Assembly: GCA_000149265.1 (NCBI GenBank)
Contig: CH001344.1
Location: forward strand, 152,012-216,011
Direction: 5' to 3'
Length of the DNA stretch: 64,000 nt
Source of the DNA: Ciona savignyi
Taxonomy: Eukaryota > Chordata > Ascidiacea > Phlebobranchia > Cionidae
Position 1 is the stretch's first letter. Every line of letters starts with the position of its first letter. This document shows, piece after piece, positions 22,080-33,729 of this stretch. The position numbers and the translations under genes were made by a program. Below the pieces are notes generated by a model. That model was given only the letters and a program-made list of their open reading frames with translations. It was not told where the DNA came from and searched no databases.

Positions 22080-22367
22080 TTATCCACATGTCTACATAAT
22101 GGGAACCTTTCTCTTTATATCTGCCACAAGAGCAACATGGTCTGTTAAAGCACTCCGACCAGATTATTAGTCAAGTCAAGTCCTTGCAGTAAATTATCAT
22201 TCAGACACACACTGTTAAGACAGACAGCGCAATCATATACAACCCGAAATGTCAGACTAGTGCAGTTCACCATGAGGCACACCGGTGACATGACCCTGGG
22301 TGACGTAATTCCTTTTTTTCAGGCGATACTTGAAATAAAATTCCGAGTTACCTGTTTTTTTTTTGTT
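22080..22367. other. No feature recognised
   Basis: Spacer with a T-rich run just before the SINE-like repeat. Confidence 0.3.
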
Positions 22368-22484
22368 TTTTTACCGGGCTAAGTTTCGAACCCATGTTGG
22401 GTTCGTTGTTAAGACCGTTTTTGGTATAGTAGTCGGTATATGTATCGGTCCCGTTAACAAATCGGCCACACGCGCGTACAACCG
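22368..22484 (-). repeat. tRNA-derived SINE-like repeat, family S2 (copy 1)
   Basis: Read on the minus strand: GGTTGTACGCGCGTGTGGCCGA, later GACCGAT, then GGGTTCGAAACTTAGCCCGG and an A-run. The GGGTTCGAAACT block is a good RNA polymerase III B box. It aligns with 29904-29998. The middle is longer in this copy. Confidence 0.5.
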
Positions 22485-23821
22485 AATTGCCTGTTAACCG
22501 CCTCTTAGTTTAGTTTAGTTTTACAGTAAGGAAGAAGAAAACAATTATTTTACATTGAGGATACAGGATAAAACGGCAAAAACTACAGTAGTTAAAACAC
22601 ATCAGTGGATAAACACATTACAAATTAAGGGGAAAAAACGACGTGGCCGTTAAACCTTACATTAATACAAATAAGTTTCAACAAAACAAATTAAGTCAAA
22701 CTTAACTAATTAAATTTGGTGTTACTTTTAAAACTTGAGTAAAAGTGTGCAAGCGCGACCCAGTACTGAGGGGGGAGCCGGCTTTGGGATTAAGTGGAAA
22801 AAGAAAAAAAACCTAAAATAAAATTCCACCAGTGGTTAAAAAACCGTTTCAAAACACACTTTCAGACATTAAATTATTTTTGGTGCAAAAACAGTTATTG
22901 CACTATGTTTAATAAATGAAGCACTTTAAGTGCAGAACATTACTGCACTAGAATATATAAATAAACTAATTTATGATAGTAATATGTATACAATATATAT
23001 AAATATTTAAAATAAGACTGCAAAAATAAGAAAAAAAGACAAACAGCAGCAAGCTTCCGCTTTTTATGTGTAATTAATGAATAGTAAGTCCGAGACAGTT
23101 GAATGTGAAGTCTCCACAGTAATTGGGTTGCACTGCCAAATCTCAACTTTATTGGGGCATCGTCGCAGAAAAGAGGATCGCAGCCGCCGGCGAAGAGCAG
23201 GTGAATGAGCCGGGGAAGGTGAAAGAGCAATCGTTTCCGCCGATGGAATTTCTTTGCAACTGGAAAAAGAATTTCTGGGGAATATGGGTCTTATAGACTG
23301 CTAATAGAAATTATAAGAAAAGAAAAACAGTGCATAATAAGGGTGAATAGAGCAAAGTGATGGTGAAATACTAATAGGATGTGGCATGCAGTAAGGTAAT
23401 AAATAGCGGGAATAATATTAGGGCAGGCAATAAACTATAAAGAAAAACAGCACTGCAAGATACAAATTGCCATCGGCATGCCATTAATAGTAAAAAAACC
23501 CTTGTGACTAAAATGGTGAAATGATAAAAATAAAACAGCATGCTGTTAATAGCAGTAAAACATTGGGCCAATAAAGTGATGGTGAAATAGTAAGATTGTG
23601 AACAAAGCAATTTAATTTCAATAATAAAAACAAAAATAAAAAAACAAAACAAAAGTCATAGCTTTGTGAGAGGAGTGTACAGAGGGAGGATAGGGGAATA
23701 AATAAAGGAAAGTAATTATAAAGAAAAGGTAATAAATGTAAATGTAATATGAGGTAAATAAATATTATAGTTAAAGTGACTGGCAATAAAACTGAATTAT
23801 AGGGAAGTGGTGATAGTAAAC

Positions 23822-24288
23822 TCATGGAAGGGGATGAGGATTATTCAACAGGTGTTGTTTAACAGCTTTAATAATTTTATGATTTGGTTGAATTTTGCGA
23901 ATTTATATTGGTAATTGATGCCAGTATTTGGGGCCAATATATTATTTTATGGACTGTTGGGAAATCGTTTTACTGCAGAATGGAATGGCAAATTTTGTTT
24001 TGCTTCTGTTCGTCATCCTAGTGGTCATGGGTTTTAACTATATAGAATGAAGAAGGGCCGTGGAAAGTTTTTGATAATTGCACCGGTGCATTATAGATAA
24101 GATTTCGAGTTTATGCATGTCATATATAGTCAGAAGTTGATGTTGCTGCATTATTTTAACAGTGTTTTCCCGTTTTCCAAGGTTGAAAATCATTTGAATA
24201 TACCTATTGCAAACACGTTGTAATTTGCCTAGGATTTGGTTGTTACCAAAACACCAGGAGGAGATGCAATATTGAATATGACTAAGAA
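23822..24288 (-). pseudogene. LINE A reverse transcriptase C terminus
   Basis: The minus frame starts in SHIQYCISSWCFGNN, continues LGKLQRVCNRYIQMIFNL, LLTIYDMHKLEILSIMH, YIGPKYWHQLP and ends KAVKQHLLNNPHPLP at a stop (23822). This is the LINE thumb/C-terminal layout, and it resembles the LINE B product at 46520-46958 (HSHMQYAIICWG...LLKLNDIYDLEVGKL). It has stops in places (for example at about 24045 and 23910). The frame joins the 26275-26597 segment across the inserted element. Confidence 0.7.
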
Positions 24289-26183
24289 CTAGAGAGTGTC
24301 AACCACCTGTTTAACCACCACTATTTGTAAAACACATGTTGTATGCCATGTATTTATGCTACAGGGTCCCTTGTAACCACAACTTGTATTTTATACACTG
24401 AATATATAGTTTGTTTCTGCAAGCATAAACGCATGGGTCCCATAGTTATCAAACCAAATTTATTTTCCATGTGTAGTTAAAAAAAGAATAAACGTCTTAA
24501 ATTTACGAACATTTTCACAACAAATGTTTTAAATTAAACCGTCGTTTCAAGCGCCGAAGTGAAATGAAGCTAAATTGCCAAAACAGCCCGATTTAGTTTT
24601 TCATGGTATCAGGGAATTTCTAGGTTTAGTAGATAAGTCTCTGTTTTTACATATGTGGGTCATGTTACGTAACAATTCTTAAAGGTTTAATCTGTTTTGT
24701 AGACTCCTTGTTGGAGATGTCAGTGCGATATGGCATGCCTGTCACGATCTTAATTCAGGAACATAACTTCGTTTTTAACGTAATTACCCTAAGTAAATGC
24801 TTTTTTCTTCTTTTAATTGGCACATACTGTCTAATGGTCTAACATTTCACCAAATCTGAATATAGTTAGAGCAGCCGTTTAAGCGCTATATGCCCCAAAA
24901 AGCTAATTTATTGGAAAAAAAACTTTTGGATTTTAACGTCTCGGGGGAATTCCCCTAGATTCATTACCCAAAATTTTGATTTCTGCATATCTAGACCATG
25001 TTCTCTTACAAATGTCAAATTTTTATTGCGATTCCATTACTACTTTTGGTATATGTCGGGGCGACATGGCATGCTTGTCACAATCATGATTTGAGAACAA
25101 AATCCTGTTTGTTAAGGTATTTCCCCTATAGGTTATTTTTTTATTTTTTTCTAAGTGATAAATCAGTGACTAATGCACTTACATTTTAGAAAATCTGGTT
25201 TTAATTGAAACAGCCGTTCAAGCGCTATGCCCAAAAAAGCTAATTTTTTAGAAAAAAAATACCGTTTTGTTTTGTAACGTCCCAGGGGAATTCCCCTGGA
25301 TTTATCACCCAAAATTTTGGTTTCTGTATATCTAGACCATGTTGTCTAACAAATAGCAAAGTTTCATTGCGGTTCCATTTTTCCTTCTGGTAGATGTCGG
25401 GCCACAAGCCATGCCTGTCACAATCATGATTTGAGAACAAAATCATATTTTTTAGGGTATTTCCCTGGGTATTTTTTTAAATTCTTTTATGTGTTTTATC
25501 AGTGGCTAGTGCACTTATATTTTATCAAATCTGATTCAAATTGGTGCCTGTCGTTTAAGCGCTATGCCCAAAAAAGCGATTTTTTTAGAAAAAAAATACC
25601 GTTTTAGGTTTTTAACGTCCCCAGGGGAATTCCCCTGGTTTTATCTCCCAAAATTTTGGTTTCTGTTCATCTAGACCATGTTGTCTAACATATGGCTATG
25701 TTTCATTGCGATTCCATTTTTCCTTCTGGTAGATGTTGGGGCGACATGGCGTGCTTGTCACAATCATGATTTAAAACAAAATCTTATTTTTTAGGGTATT
25801 TCCCTAGGTAATTTTTTTAATTCTTTCAAGTGTTATATCAGTGGTTAATGCACTTACTTACATTTCACCAAATTTAAACAAAAAGAGAGAAGCTGTTCAA
25901 GCGCTATGCCTCAAAAAGCAAAATTTTTATTAAAAAATACTGTTTTGGTTTTTTAACGTCCCAGGGGAATTCCCCTAGATTTATTACCCGAAATTTTGGC
26001 TTCTGCATATTTAAACTACGTGGTTTAACAAATTACCGAGTTTCATTATGATTCCATTACCCTTTCTGGTAGATATTGGGTCCACAAGCAATGCCTGTCA
26101 AGCGTTTGACGAAAAAAAAAAAAAAAAGAAAAAAAAAAACGGACAAAAACAATATGTGTCCCATTTTTTCAAATGGGACCCAT
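24289..26183 (-). mobile_element. Satellite-bearing CTRR-end element, copy 2 (complete, 1895 bp)
   Basis: In its own (minus) orientation it begins ATGGGTCCCATTT with a GTCCCATTT/AAATGGGAC hairpin, then a long A/T tract (26115-26143). It then holds about 340-bp tandem units centred on GGGGAATTCCCC (24944, 25285, 25624, 25964) and ends ...AACCACCTG...GTTGACACTCT-CTAG. TT flanks both ends. No ORF longer than spurious ones. CTAG followed by T, a hairpin and internal minisatellites are features described for non-autonomous Helitron/Helentron elements; assignment is inference. Confidence 0.7.
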
Positions 26184-26189
26184 AATTAG

Positions 26190-26597
26190 CCAGTGATATA
26201 GTGATAAAAGTGAATAACGGTCGATGAGTGGTCGGATTTTACGTACCATTATAAGATTTGTATGTATTTTTTAATTAAGCCAAATTAAGCATATGTGGCT
26301 TCCATGATAGTCTGTTATCAATGGTTAAACCCAGAAATTTAAATGAATTGACTTGTTCAATTTGATAGTTGTTAATGACAATGGAGGATGGTAAAAGTTC
26401 AGGTTTGGTGGAGCTAGAAAAGTACATGAATTTAGTTTTGTCAATATTAAGAACCAATTTGTTGGTCGAAAGCCAGGTAGATACTCTTTCCAAATCATTA
26501 TTTGCATTTTGAATGACTGATTGGTTTGTACCCGAGGTGAAAATGCTGATGTCGTCTGCAAACATAATGGTTTCACTGTGCTTAAGGCAATTTTTTT
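26190..26597 (-). pseudogene. LINE A reverse transcriptase palm
   Basis: MFADDISIFTSG contains the FADD catalytic motif. It is followed by LERVSTWLSTNKLVLNIDKTKFMYF and INNYQIEQVNSFKFLGLTIDNRLSWKPH, the classic LINE palm/thumb string. A stop follows at 26275; KIRPLIDRYSLLSLYHWLI is readable in a shifted frame up to the element junction at 26184. The upstream fingers are missing. Confidence 0.8.
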
Positions 26598-28076
26598 AGT
26601 GACTCTTTAGTGACTTAAGTTGCTTTAGTGTGTCATCAACTGGTCGATCAGAAGCGTAACTATAGTTTGCGTAACTAGACACCTCTTCTTTGCTCTGGCA
26701 GGCAAAAGCGGAGAGGTCAACCCCGAATGTGGCCCAGCAAAGTGCTGTGTGGAGAGCCACAGTGGCTTTCCGTGCCTTCCACTGAATTGTGTATTCAATA
26801 GAAAAGCATCTATGACAAGGGGCGTGCAACTCTTTTGCGCAATTGGCCACAACGTACAAGTATTGAGATACCGCGGGCCATACCATCTAACAATTCATAT
26901 TTTTTATGACGGCTTTCATTTTTCGGCAATTGCTTCAGTTATCTTAAAGCTCAGTTTTGTAACTAATTTAGTGTCTTTTTTGTAACCATGAATAAAATAC
27001 ATCTTGCTGTTTTTGGCAAATCAGGCAAACTACCATTTGATTGTGTTGCCCAATGAATTATTTTACACAGTAATATCTCGTAATACGGTACCACTGCCAG
27101 AAAATGGAAATTTTCATACAATGTACATTATGCTGTAACAATGGGAGGTCGTCAGAGTACTGTAGATGTAATTTAATAGCAGTGTAACGTATCTTTATAC
27201 TGTAGTCAAAACGCCAATGATGCCGTTACAATTCAGAAAAAGGGTTTAAACTATGAGGCTGCGAAGTATGAATTCTGTAGCGGACCACGTAAATGGGTAC
27301 CACGGGCCAGTATGTTGCACGCCCATGATCTATGACGTTGTTTCCTAACAAAATCTCAATGTTTTTTCACTTAGCGTGTTGTTCTAAAGGTATAGATCGA
27401 GAGTCAGCGGCGGAAAACATTAATTGCTCTTCCAAGAAAACGGTTGTATACTTTTATTGGAGGTCTCGGTAGTGAAACGTAGTGAATGAAATTAAAGCGA
27501 AACACGTCGGGTTACATAGCACGAAATGCACCCAAATAATGTTCCATACCAAAGTAAATAATTATTACATACATTTGATTACAAGGCACTGAATAACTGT
27601 CTGGAAACATGCACATATTACTACAGAGATAGATATTAAACGCATTTCCACAACAAAAACTTCGTTTATGTTTGTTTAAACTCACTGTTCCCTTCCTTGG
27701 TTGTGAGGGTTCCGATGTCGTAGCATAGTATCGTTGGTTAATATAACGATATTTTATCAGCTAACTAAAACATACCTTCCGAGTCTGACGGTTTCAAGAC
27801 CGGTCCTTCAGTAACCTGCTTCATGTAAGCTTGCTTATACCACCCGATTTCGCTCAGACGGCGGCATATAACCACGCGAGACCCACCATTCATGAATGAA
27901 ATAATTATTGCATCCTTTGATCGTGTCATAACATAGAATTGCCCTGCACATAGTAAATTCAGAATAAACTCCTAAATCCACAGTAGCCTATTCTAAAATG
28001 TTCCCGTCAAAGGTGGTTGGTTTCAAACGCGGGGTGACCGAGTTGGCATTAAAGGGGCTAACCTCAATTGGTTAAC
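26598..28076. other. No supported gene
   Basis: A 96-codon minus ORF (26596-26886) has no motif I know and no clear splice context. The rest is AT-rich without recognisable repeats. Confidence 0.3.
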
Positions 28077-28298
28077 TGTAATAATACGTTTTAGCAAATT
28101 TTACTTAATAAGAGTTCTTGACTCTACCTATATAGAGCTCGTGAGTTCTTGGCAGGTCTAAGCACGTGTCTATATTGGAACACACGTTATGGCACTCGTC
28201 CTTGTATTGTGTCAATGAATGAATGTCCTTGAATTTACATAAAAGGTATTGTGGGAATTATCATGTAGACACTAGGAGCGCTATATTTACATATTACA
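28077..28298 (-). repeat. Solo LTR of the gypsy-2 family (222 bp)
   Basis: TGTAATA...TATTACA perfect 7-bp inverted ends. The interior shares GAGTTCTTGACTCTA, CACGTGTCTATATTGGAACA, CGTTATGGCA and TTGTATTGTGTC with the LTR at 48749-48929. Flanks TTAAC and CTAAC form a nearly perfect 5-bp target duplication. No internal sequence adjoins it, so it is probably a recombined solo LTR. Confidence 0.75.
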
Positions 28299-28636
28299 CT
28301 AACCTCAAAATATCCTTGCGGGTATTTGAACGAGGTTTACATTAACCGTGCGTTGCGACGGAGGTTCCTTTACATTTCTTCTATCATATATCGTACCGAT
28401 ACCTCCCAGGGTGCTGCTTCTGGGCGTCACGTTTATTAACGCCATAGTCAGAATTCCGAAAGATACTTGGTTTGGAATTAAGAATGTTATGCTTATTCGG
28501 CTAATTGTATTCTTGTAGAACTACCGGTATCGCGGCAGCGACAGCCATGTTCCTTTGACCCCATGTAAACGACTGTATTTTGTTTCAGACTGTATCTCGA
28601 TGTATCTCCTTGGAGTTTGACAAAGCGCAGAGATAA

Positions 28637-29060
28637 TTAAAATGTTAAAAATTGGATCTCGGCCTCGTGTTCCAAACTCTTTCGTTTGATCTCGGCTTCG
28701 ATTTGTATTGCTTCCATTTCCAGCAGTTGTGCTTGGACGCGAGCGCGAATATCGCCGCCGACTAGAGGCCGTCTTGGACCTGCTGACACCATCCGCAGAC
28801 TGGCCCCCAGCACAGCACAAATAATCTTGATATCTGCGTCAGTACGAGGGCCTCCCATTAACACAGAAGACACATATTGGTAGCACTCGTCTCAGGCATC
28901 GTCATAACGATCCTTTACCTTGAACACCTCTTTATGAGAGGCTTTTTCCGATATTATGTTCTGCTGCTTATGTCCCAGGCTGGTTAGTTTGCTCAATTTA
29001 GCCCTACACACAGCTTTTAGTTCTGCTGCACTGGGAGTGATGTCAGTTGCACGAATCCCA
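28637..29060 (-). pseudogene. LTR-retrotransposon gag-like remnant
   Basis: The minus frame reads ITPSAAELKAVCRAKLSKLTSLG, then EVFKVKDRYDDA, a stop, DECYQYVSSVLMGGPRTDAD, an Arg/Ala-rich stretch and a coiled-coil-like ARVQAQLLEMEAIQIEAEIK ending at 28637. The helix followed by an Ala/Glu/Lys coiled coil resembles N termini of BEL-type and related gag proteins. No zinc knuckle or pol is next to it. The in-frame stop near 28893 shows decay. Confidence 0.4.
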
Positions 29061-29903
29061 GAAATGGAGGATTCAACAGGGTGAATGACCTACCCTAAGT
29101 TGTCTACCCTGTGTTGACGAATTGAGCTGATCAGCTTAACTTGTCCGGTGATTGTCTCTATCTAACACAAAACACCTATTGTGTCTGTGCTGTAATTTCT
29201 ATAGCAACTATAACATCTGTAAACCCTAATTTGATTCATAATTAATGTTTTTTGAAATGTCGATGTTTATTATTGGGAGGGTTTTCTCGTCAGAATGAGT
29301 GTAGTTTATAATTCCGTCAACCTCGTGGTTCTCTTCCTTTTTATACTGATTCTTGTAGTGGCAACACATTTGCTTACTGAATTTAGACCTACAGGAAAAC
29401 AGTTGGTGGGCTAATTGTTCATTAATATTTGTTATGTGTATATTTATTTATAATTCTTGTAATAGAAAACCGCTGAACTCTCATCCAGTGAATAAAGCAA
29501 TTTACCCACCAATCAAAGTGATATCTGGAGTGAGCAAATCAGAAATCAGCGCGTTTAAACTGTTCCCATGTTACAGACTCAAGTGACAGTAGGTCGAACT
29601 AAAAGGAGGCCTTACATAAATCAACAAATTTATTAAAACAATTTCTGGGTTTCCGTACAAGCTAGATGTGATCAGCTTAATAAATACATACAAATGTTGT
29701 CCTAAACATACACATACATACATGGTAAACTTTAAAACAACCTCGTTCCAAGTAGATGAGAACAGAAGAAAAAAACAAATTTCAACGACCTTCTAAATTG
29801 GCGGTATTGGCCAGTTAAGGCCTGGTTCGCTTTCTTTACCAGTTATGTGGCACTAGAGGTCAAACAGTAAAAATAACCATATAACTTCTTTTATTTCAAT
29901 AAC
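29061..29903. other. No supported gene
   Basis: A 29100-29180 block with CTACCCTGTGTTGAC shares short motifs with 33980-34070 (CAACCCTGTGTTGAC, GTGATTG, AACACC). Nothing else. Confidence 0.3.
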
Positions 29904-29998
29904 GGTTGTCTGGCCGAATGCTTCGCCCGACCGATTCGTAATACCGGACGGTATTAAGGAGCCCATCTAGGGTTCGATACTTAACCCGGTGAAAAAAC
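29904..29998 (+). repeat. tRNA-derived SINE-like repeat, family S2 (copy 2)
   Basis: GGTTGTCTGGCCGAATGC at the left resembles a tRNA-type A-box region, and GGGTTCGATACT is a near-consensus B box. It ends CCCGGTGAAAAAAC. Same order as the inverted copy at 22368-22484. A decayed tRNA gene is a possible alternative. Confidence 0.5.
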
Positions 29999-29999
29999 A

Positions 30000-30420
30000 T
30001 ATTTTTATTCACATAAGCCAGCCCAATTAAAAATGGTAAAACGTCACAGTGACGTCATGCAGAACATTGGCGGATGTCATAATTAAACTCGAGTTAACAG
30101 TACAAACACCTGACAATAGTGATGTGAATAATGACCCATAATGGAGTTACATCATTACTTGTGTAATCCCCACAAAAGAAAGCTTTTTTTGTTTGCTATA
30201 TAAAATTTACAATTATCATTCTCAGTTTGTGATCAGATGTTTATTAATTACGTGCATCGTCACCGAGTAGCATATAAGCTAAATCTTCTATTGCAAAAAG
30301 CGTTTATTTAATTTGGCCGAAAAGTTTTAAAGAACAAATTGGGCTTGTCCATCCATGTTTTGACCGATTCAGCTCTTACAAAGATTTAAAACTTTTTAAC
30401 CACGAAGCGTGCGATATCAC
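30000..30420. other. No supported gene
   Basis: AT-rich spacer between the SINE-like repeat and the repeat block. Confidence 0.3.
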
Positions 30421-30475
30421 ATTTTACTGTCGTAAAACCAACATAACAACTTTTCGTTATTGTTTCTGGAAACAA

Positions 30476-30503
30476 AATTTTCGTTTCTATAGAAACGAAA
30501 ATT
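30476..30503. repeat. Perfect 28-bp palindrome
   Basis: AATTTTCGTTTCTA followed by its exact reverse complement. Its half-site GAAACGAAAATTTT recurs many times through 32340-33725. Confidence 0.8.
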
Positions 30504-30559
30504 GTGTTTCTTGAGGATTATTATTTCGCCAAGTTCTATGATTGCATAATTCGTTAAGC

Positions 30560-33500
30560 TGACACAATATCAACAATTTCAAGTGAAAATGTGTTTGTTC
30601 TATTCATTTAAATGAAACATAACTGTATAAACCCACAACATTGAAAATAATACACTGATAAGTACTTTTTACGAGCGGTAATACAAACAAACGGGATTAA
30701 AGAGTGATTTAAATTCGTGTAACCGATAAACATTAAAACAACTCGTGATAAATAATTATTTTAATTTAGAATAACATTAGAGAGAGTTTCAGGTAGATAT
30801 ACATGAACAAACTGTCGTAAAAAGAACATAAAAACGAAATTTACGTGACTAAAGATGAAATGGATGATAATAATTACTCCAAAAGTGATTACGTTAATGA
30901 TTTTTAGATTTTTTGCTTTCCGAAACTCGCTTTTGTTGTGTGTCATTTAGTTAGTTCTGTCTAAGTGGCAAGATCTTCATTCAATAATGGTGTTAATTCA
31001 GAACGGAAAATGAGAATTTGGTTCGCAATAAAGAAGATATTTAATTATATTGTAAAAAATGATGTGTGTTAATTGCAGCATCACACCTAAGTTCATTAAT
31101 ATACTACAAAAATTTGTCGACTTTGATATATGAAAGCGGGCTGATAACACTTCAATGACGTATATAAGAAAATGACTTGAGATGTTCCCGTAAAATGTTT
31201 GAATATTGTCCTTTAAAAACGATTGTCATTTTTCTTTCTTCCGCGATCCTGCGATATTATCTAACATATTATATTAAATCTAAGGGGTCCACTTTTTAAT
31301 GATTGTGATTGAATGACAGTTGTACCAATGTCATAAAATAATTAATATTCATGCCTGTATTAAACATTGCATGTTAATCTGATCAAGAATTATTTTTATA
31401 TATTGTAGTATTATGGGGAATTAAATAGACAGATATAGCTAACATTTTAATAATTTGACGTAGTGTGGGTGCGTTTGTGGCGCGCGTTTGAAAACCAAAT
31501 AAGATGTAAGGTTTATTTTTTGGAAACAAATTAAAAAGTGTCTTATACACCCATCAACCGATTTTCATGTACTTACTATAAGAAATCGTCGATTTAGGTA
31601 TCCAAGCTGTTTCATGTCAACCCAAAGCGAACATATTGATAATTTGACGTATACTGTGGGTGGGTTCGTGGCGCACGTTTGAAAACCAAACGAGATATAA
31701 AGTTTATTTTTTGGGAACAAATTTCAAATATATTATCTACCCATCTACCAATTTTCACGTACTTCTCGTCGATTTAGGTATATTTAAGCTGTTTGATGTC
31801 AACCCAAAGCGAACATATTGATAATTTGACGCATAGTGTGGGTGCGTTCATGGCGCGCGTTTGAAAACCAATCGAGATATAAGGTTTATTTTTTGGGAGC
31901 AAGTTTATAAATATGTTATCCACCCATCTACCAATTTTGATATGCTTGCTTACTATAAAAAATCGTCGATTTAAGTATATCAAAGCTGTTTCATTTCAAC
32001 CCAAAGCGAACATATTGATAATTTGACGTAGTGTGGGTGCGTTTATTGCGCGCGTTTGAAAATCAAACAAGTTTTTAATGTCAATCTAAACTAAAATCAA
32101 ATTTATGACTAGTTGTTTTAATGTTTATCGGTTGTACACATTTAAATCACTCTTTAATCACATTTGTTTCTATTACCGCCAGTGAATAGTTCTAATCAGT
32201 GTGTTATTTACAATATTGCAGGTTAATAATACATTTATTTTATAAATTAATAGAAAAAATACATATTAGCGTAAGCTTACCGAATCATATAATCGTAGAA
32301 TTTGGGAAAACTATAACCCAAAATTCATTTAAGAAACACAATTTGTTTCTAGAAACAAAAATTTTAGCTGAGAAACGAAAATTTCGTTTCAAGAATCGTA
32401 AATTTTATTTCCAGAAGCGATAACGAAAAGTTTCGTTTTTATGTTATTTTTACGAGAGTTCTATCATGTATATATTTACCTGACACTTTTCCTTAATATT
32501 AATCTAAATTAAAATATTTATTTGTGGCTAGATTTTTTAATGTTTATCGGCCGCATACATTTAAATCAATCTTTAATCCCGTTGAGTGTTATTTTTCATG
32601 TTGTGGGTTTAATACACACGCAATCCCTTTAACCCGAAATTGTTGTTGTATTGCATCAGTTTAACTAATTATAATCATAGGAAAAATGATAACCCTAAAT
32701 TTATTAAAGAAGCAAAAATGTTTGTTTCTGGAAACGAAAATTTTAGCCGAGAAAGGAAAATTTTGTTTCCAGAATCGAAAGTTTTCATTCTTGAAGCGAT
32801 TAAAGATTCATTTCATGTTAGTTTTGCGGAATTTTGTTTATTATCTCTCTAATGTTAATCCAAATTAAAATCAATATTTATGGACAGTTGTTTTAATGTT
32901 ATCGGTTGCACACATTTAAATCAATTTTTAATCCTGTTTGTTTGTATTTCCGTCCGTGAAACGTACTAACCAGAGTGTTTTTTCAATGTTGTGGGATTTT
33001 ACATTTTTTGTTTTTTAAATGAATAGAACCAATACAGTATCTTAAAATAAAAGGTCTACATTTATTAACTGCACACGCAATCCCTTTCACTTGAGGTTTT
33101 TGGTGTATTGCATCAGCTAATCAAATAATATTATCATAGAACCTGGGAACATGATTAACCTAAATTTATTAAAAAAGCAAAATTTTTGTTTCTGGAAAAA
33201 TTTTAGCCGAGAAACGAAAATTTTGATTCTTAAAGCAATAGCGAAAAGTTTCGTTTTTATGTTAGTTTTACGGAATTTTGTTCCATGTTGATCTAAATTA
33301 AAAGAAATATTTAAGGCTATTTGTTTTAATGTTTATCCGTTGCACACATTTAAATTAATCTTTAATCCCGTATAAGTACTAACTAGTGTGTTATTTTCAA
33401 TATTGTAGGTTAATACATTTATTATTTAGTTAAATTAATAGAACAAATACAGTATTGTACATGTGCTTATTAAGCTGCACTTAATGTCTTTTGATAGTCC

Positions 33501-33725
33501 GGGATATTCAGTTTAACCAAAAAGTATTTTTAGAAACGATTATTTTGTTTTCAGAAACAAATTTTTCGAGGTATCGTATTTTGTGTGCACCGTCATCATC
33601 TAGTGATAGAAACAAAAATAAAGAAACAAAATTTATGTTTCTAAAAAATATTTTTGTTTCCAGAAACAAAAATCGCAAATTAGAAACGAAATTCGTCTCT
33701 TAAAAATAAAATGAGAAACGAAAAT
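30560..33725. repeat. Composite tandem-repeat block
   Basis: Units of roughly 350-430 bp starting near TTTAATGTTTATCGGTTGCA and ACACATTTAAATCA occur at about 32131, 32551, 32905 and 33339. An inverted copy lies at 30560-30725. Each unit carries GAAACGAAAATTTT-type motifs. The array encloses a second satellite (31452-32068). No genes. Confidence 0.7.
31452..32068. repeat. About 190-bp tandem satellite, 3.3 units
   Basis: Units start AATTTGACG at 31452, 31641, 31823 and 32020. They share GTGTGGGTGCGTT, GGCGCGCGTTTGAAAACCAA, GGTTTATTTTTTGG, AATCGTCGATTTA, AAGCTGTTTCATGTCAACCC and AAAGCGAACATATTGAT. Related, more diverged units lie at 36780-37010 and 37640-37930. Confidence 0.8.
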
Positions 33726-33729
33726 TTGT

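Larger units (their letters stand above)
22500..26597 (-). mobile_element. LINE 'A' (5'-truncated), split by a satellite-bearing element
   Basis: Minus-strand order: reverse transcriptase palm (26597-26190), inserted element (26183-24289), reverse transcriptase C terminus (24285-23822), then a long AT/purine-rich 3' UTR to 22500. The last 530 bases (23030-22500) recur inverted at 37076-37600. The 5' part (ORF1, endonuclease) is absent, so the copy is 5'-truncated at 26597. Motif style fits the Jockey/CR1/L2 group. Confidence 0.75.

Noticed and set aside
23371..23825. Leu/Phe-rich minus-strand ORFs that look like membrane proteins
   Set aside because: They are translations of the A/G-rich 3' UTR of LINE A in the wrong frame.
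24600..26100. CRISPR-like or regulatory array
   Set aside because: Units are about 340 bp, contiguous and without spacers, in a eukaryotic genome; it is a minisatellite inside a mobile element.
26596..26886. 96-codon minus-strand ORF as a gene
   Set aside because: Overlapping ORFs in several frames, no recognised domain; lies directly at a LINE truncation point.
29904..29998. tRNA-Leu/Ser gene
   Set aside because: Some tRNA-like boxes, but an inverted relative at 22368 with a different middle and the A-rich end fit a SINE better.
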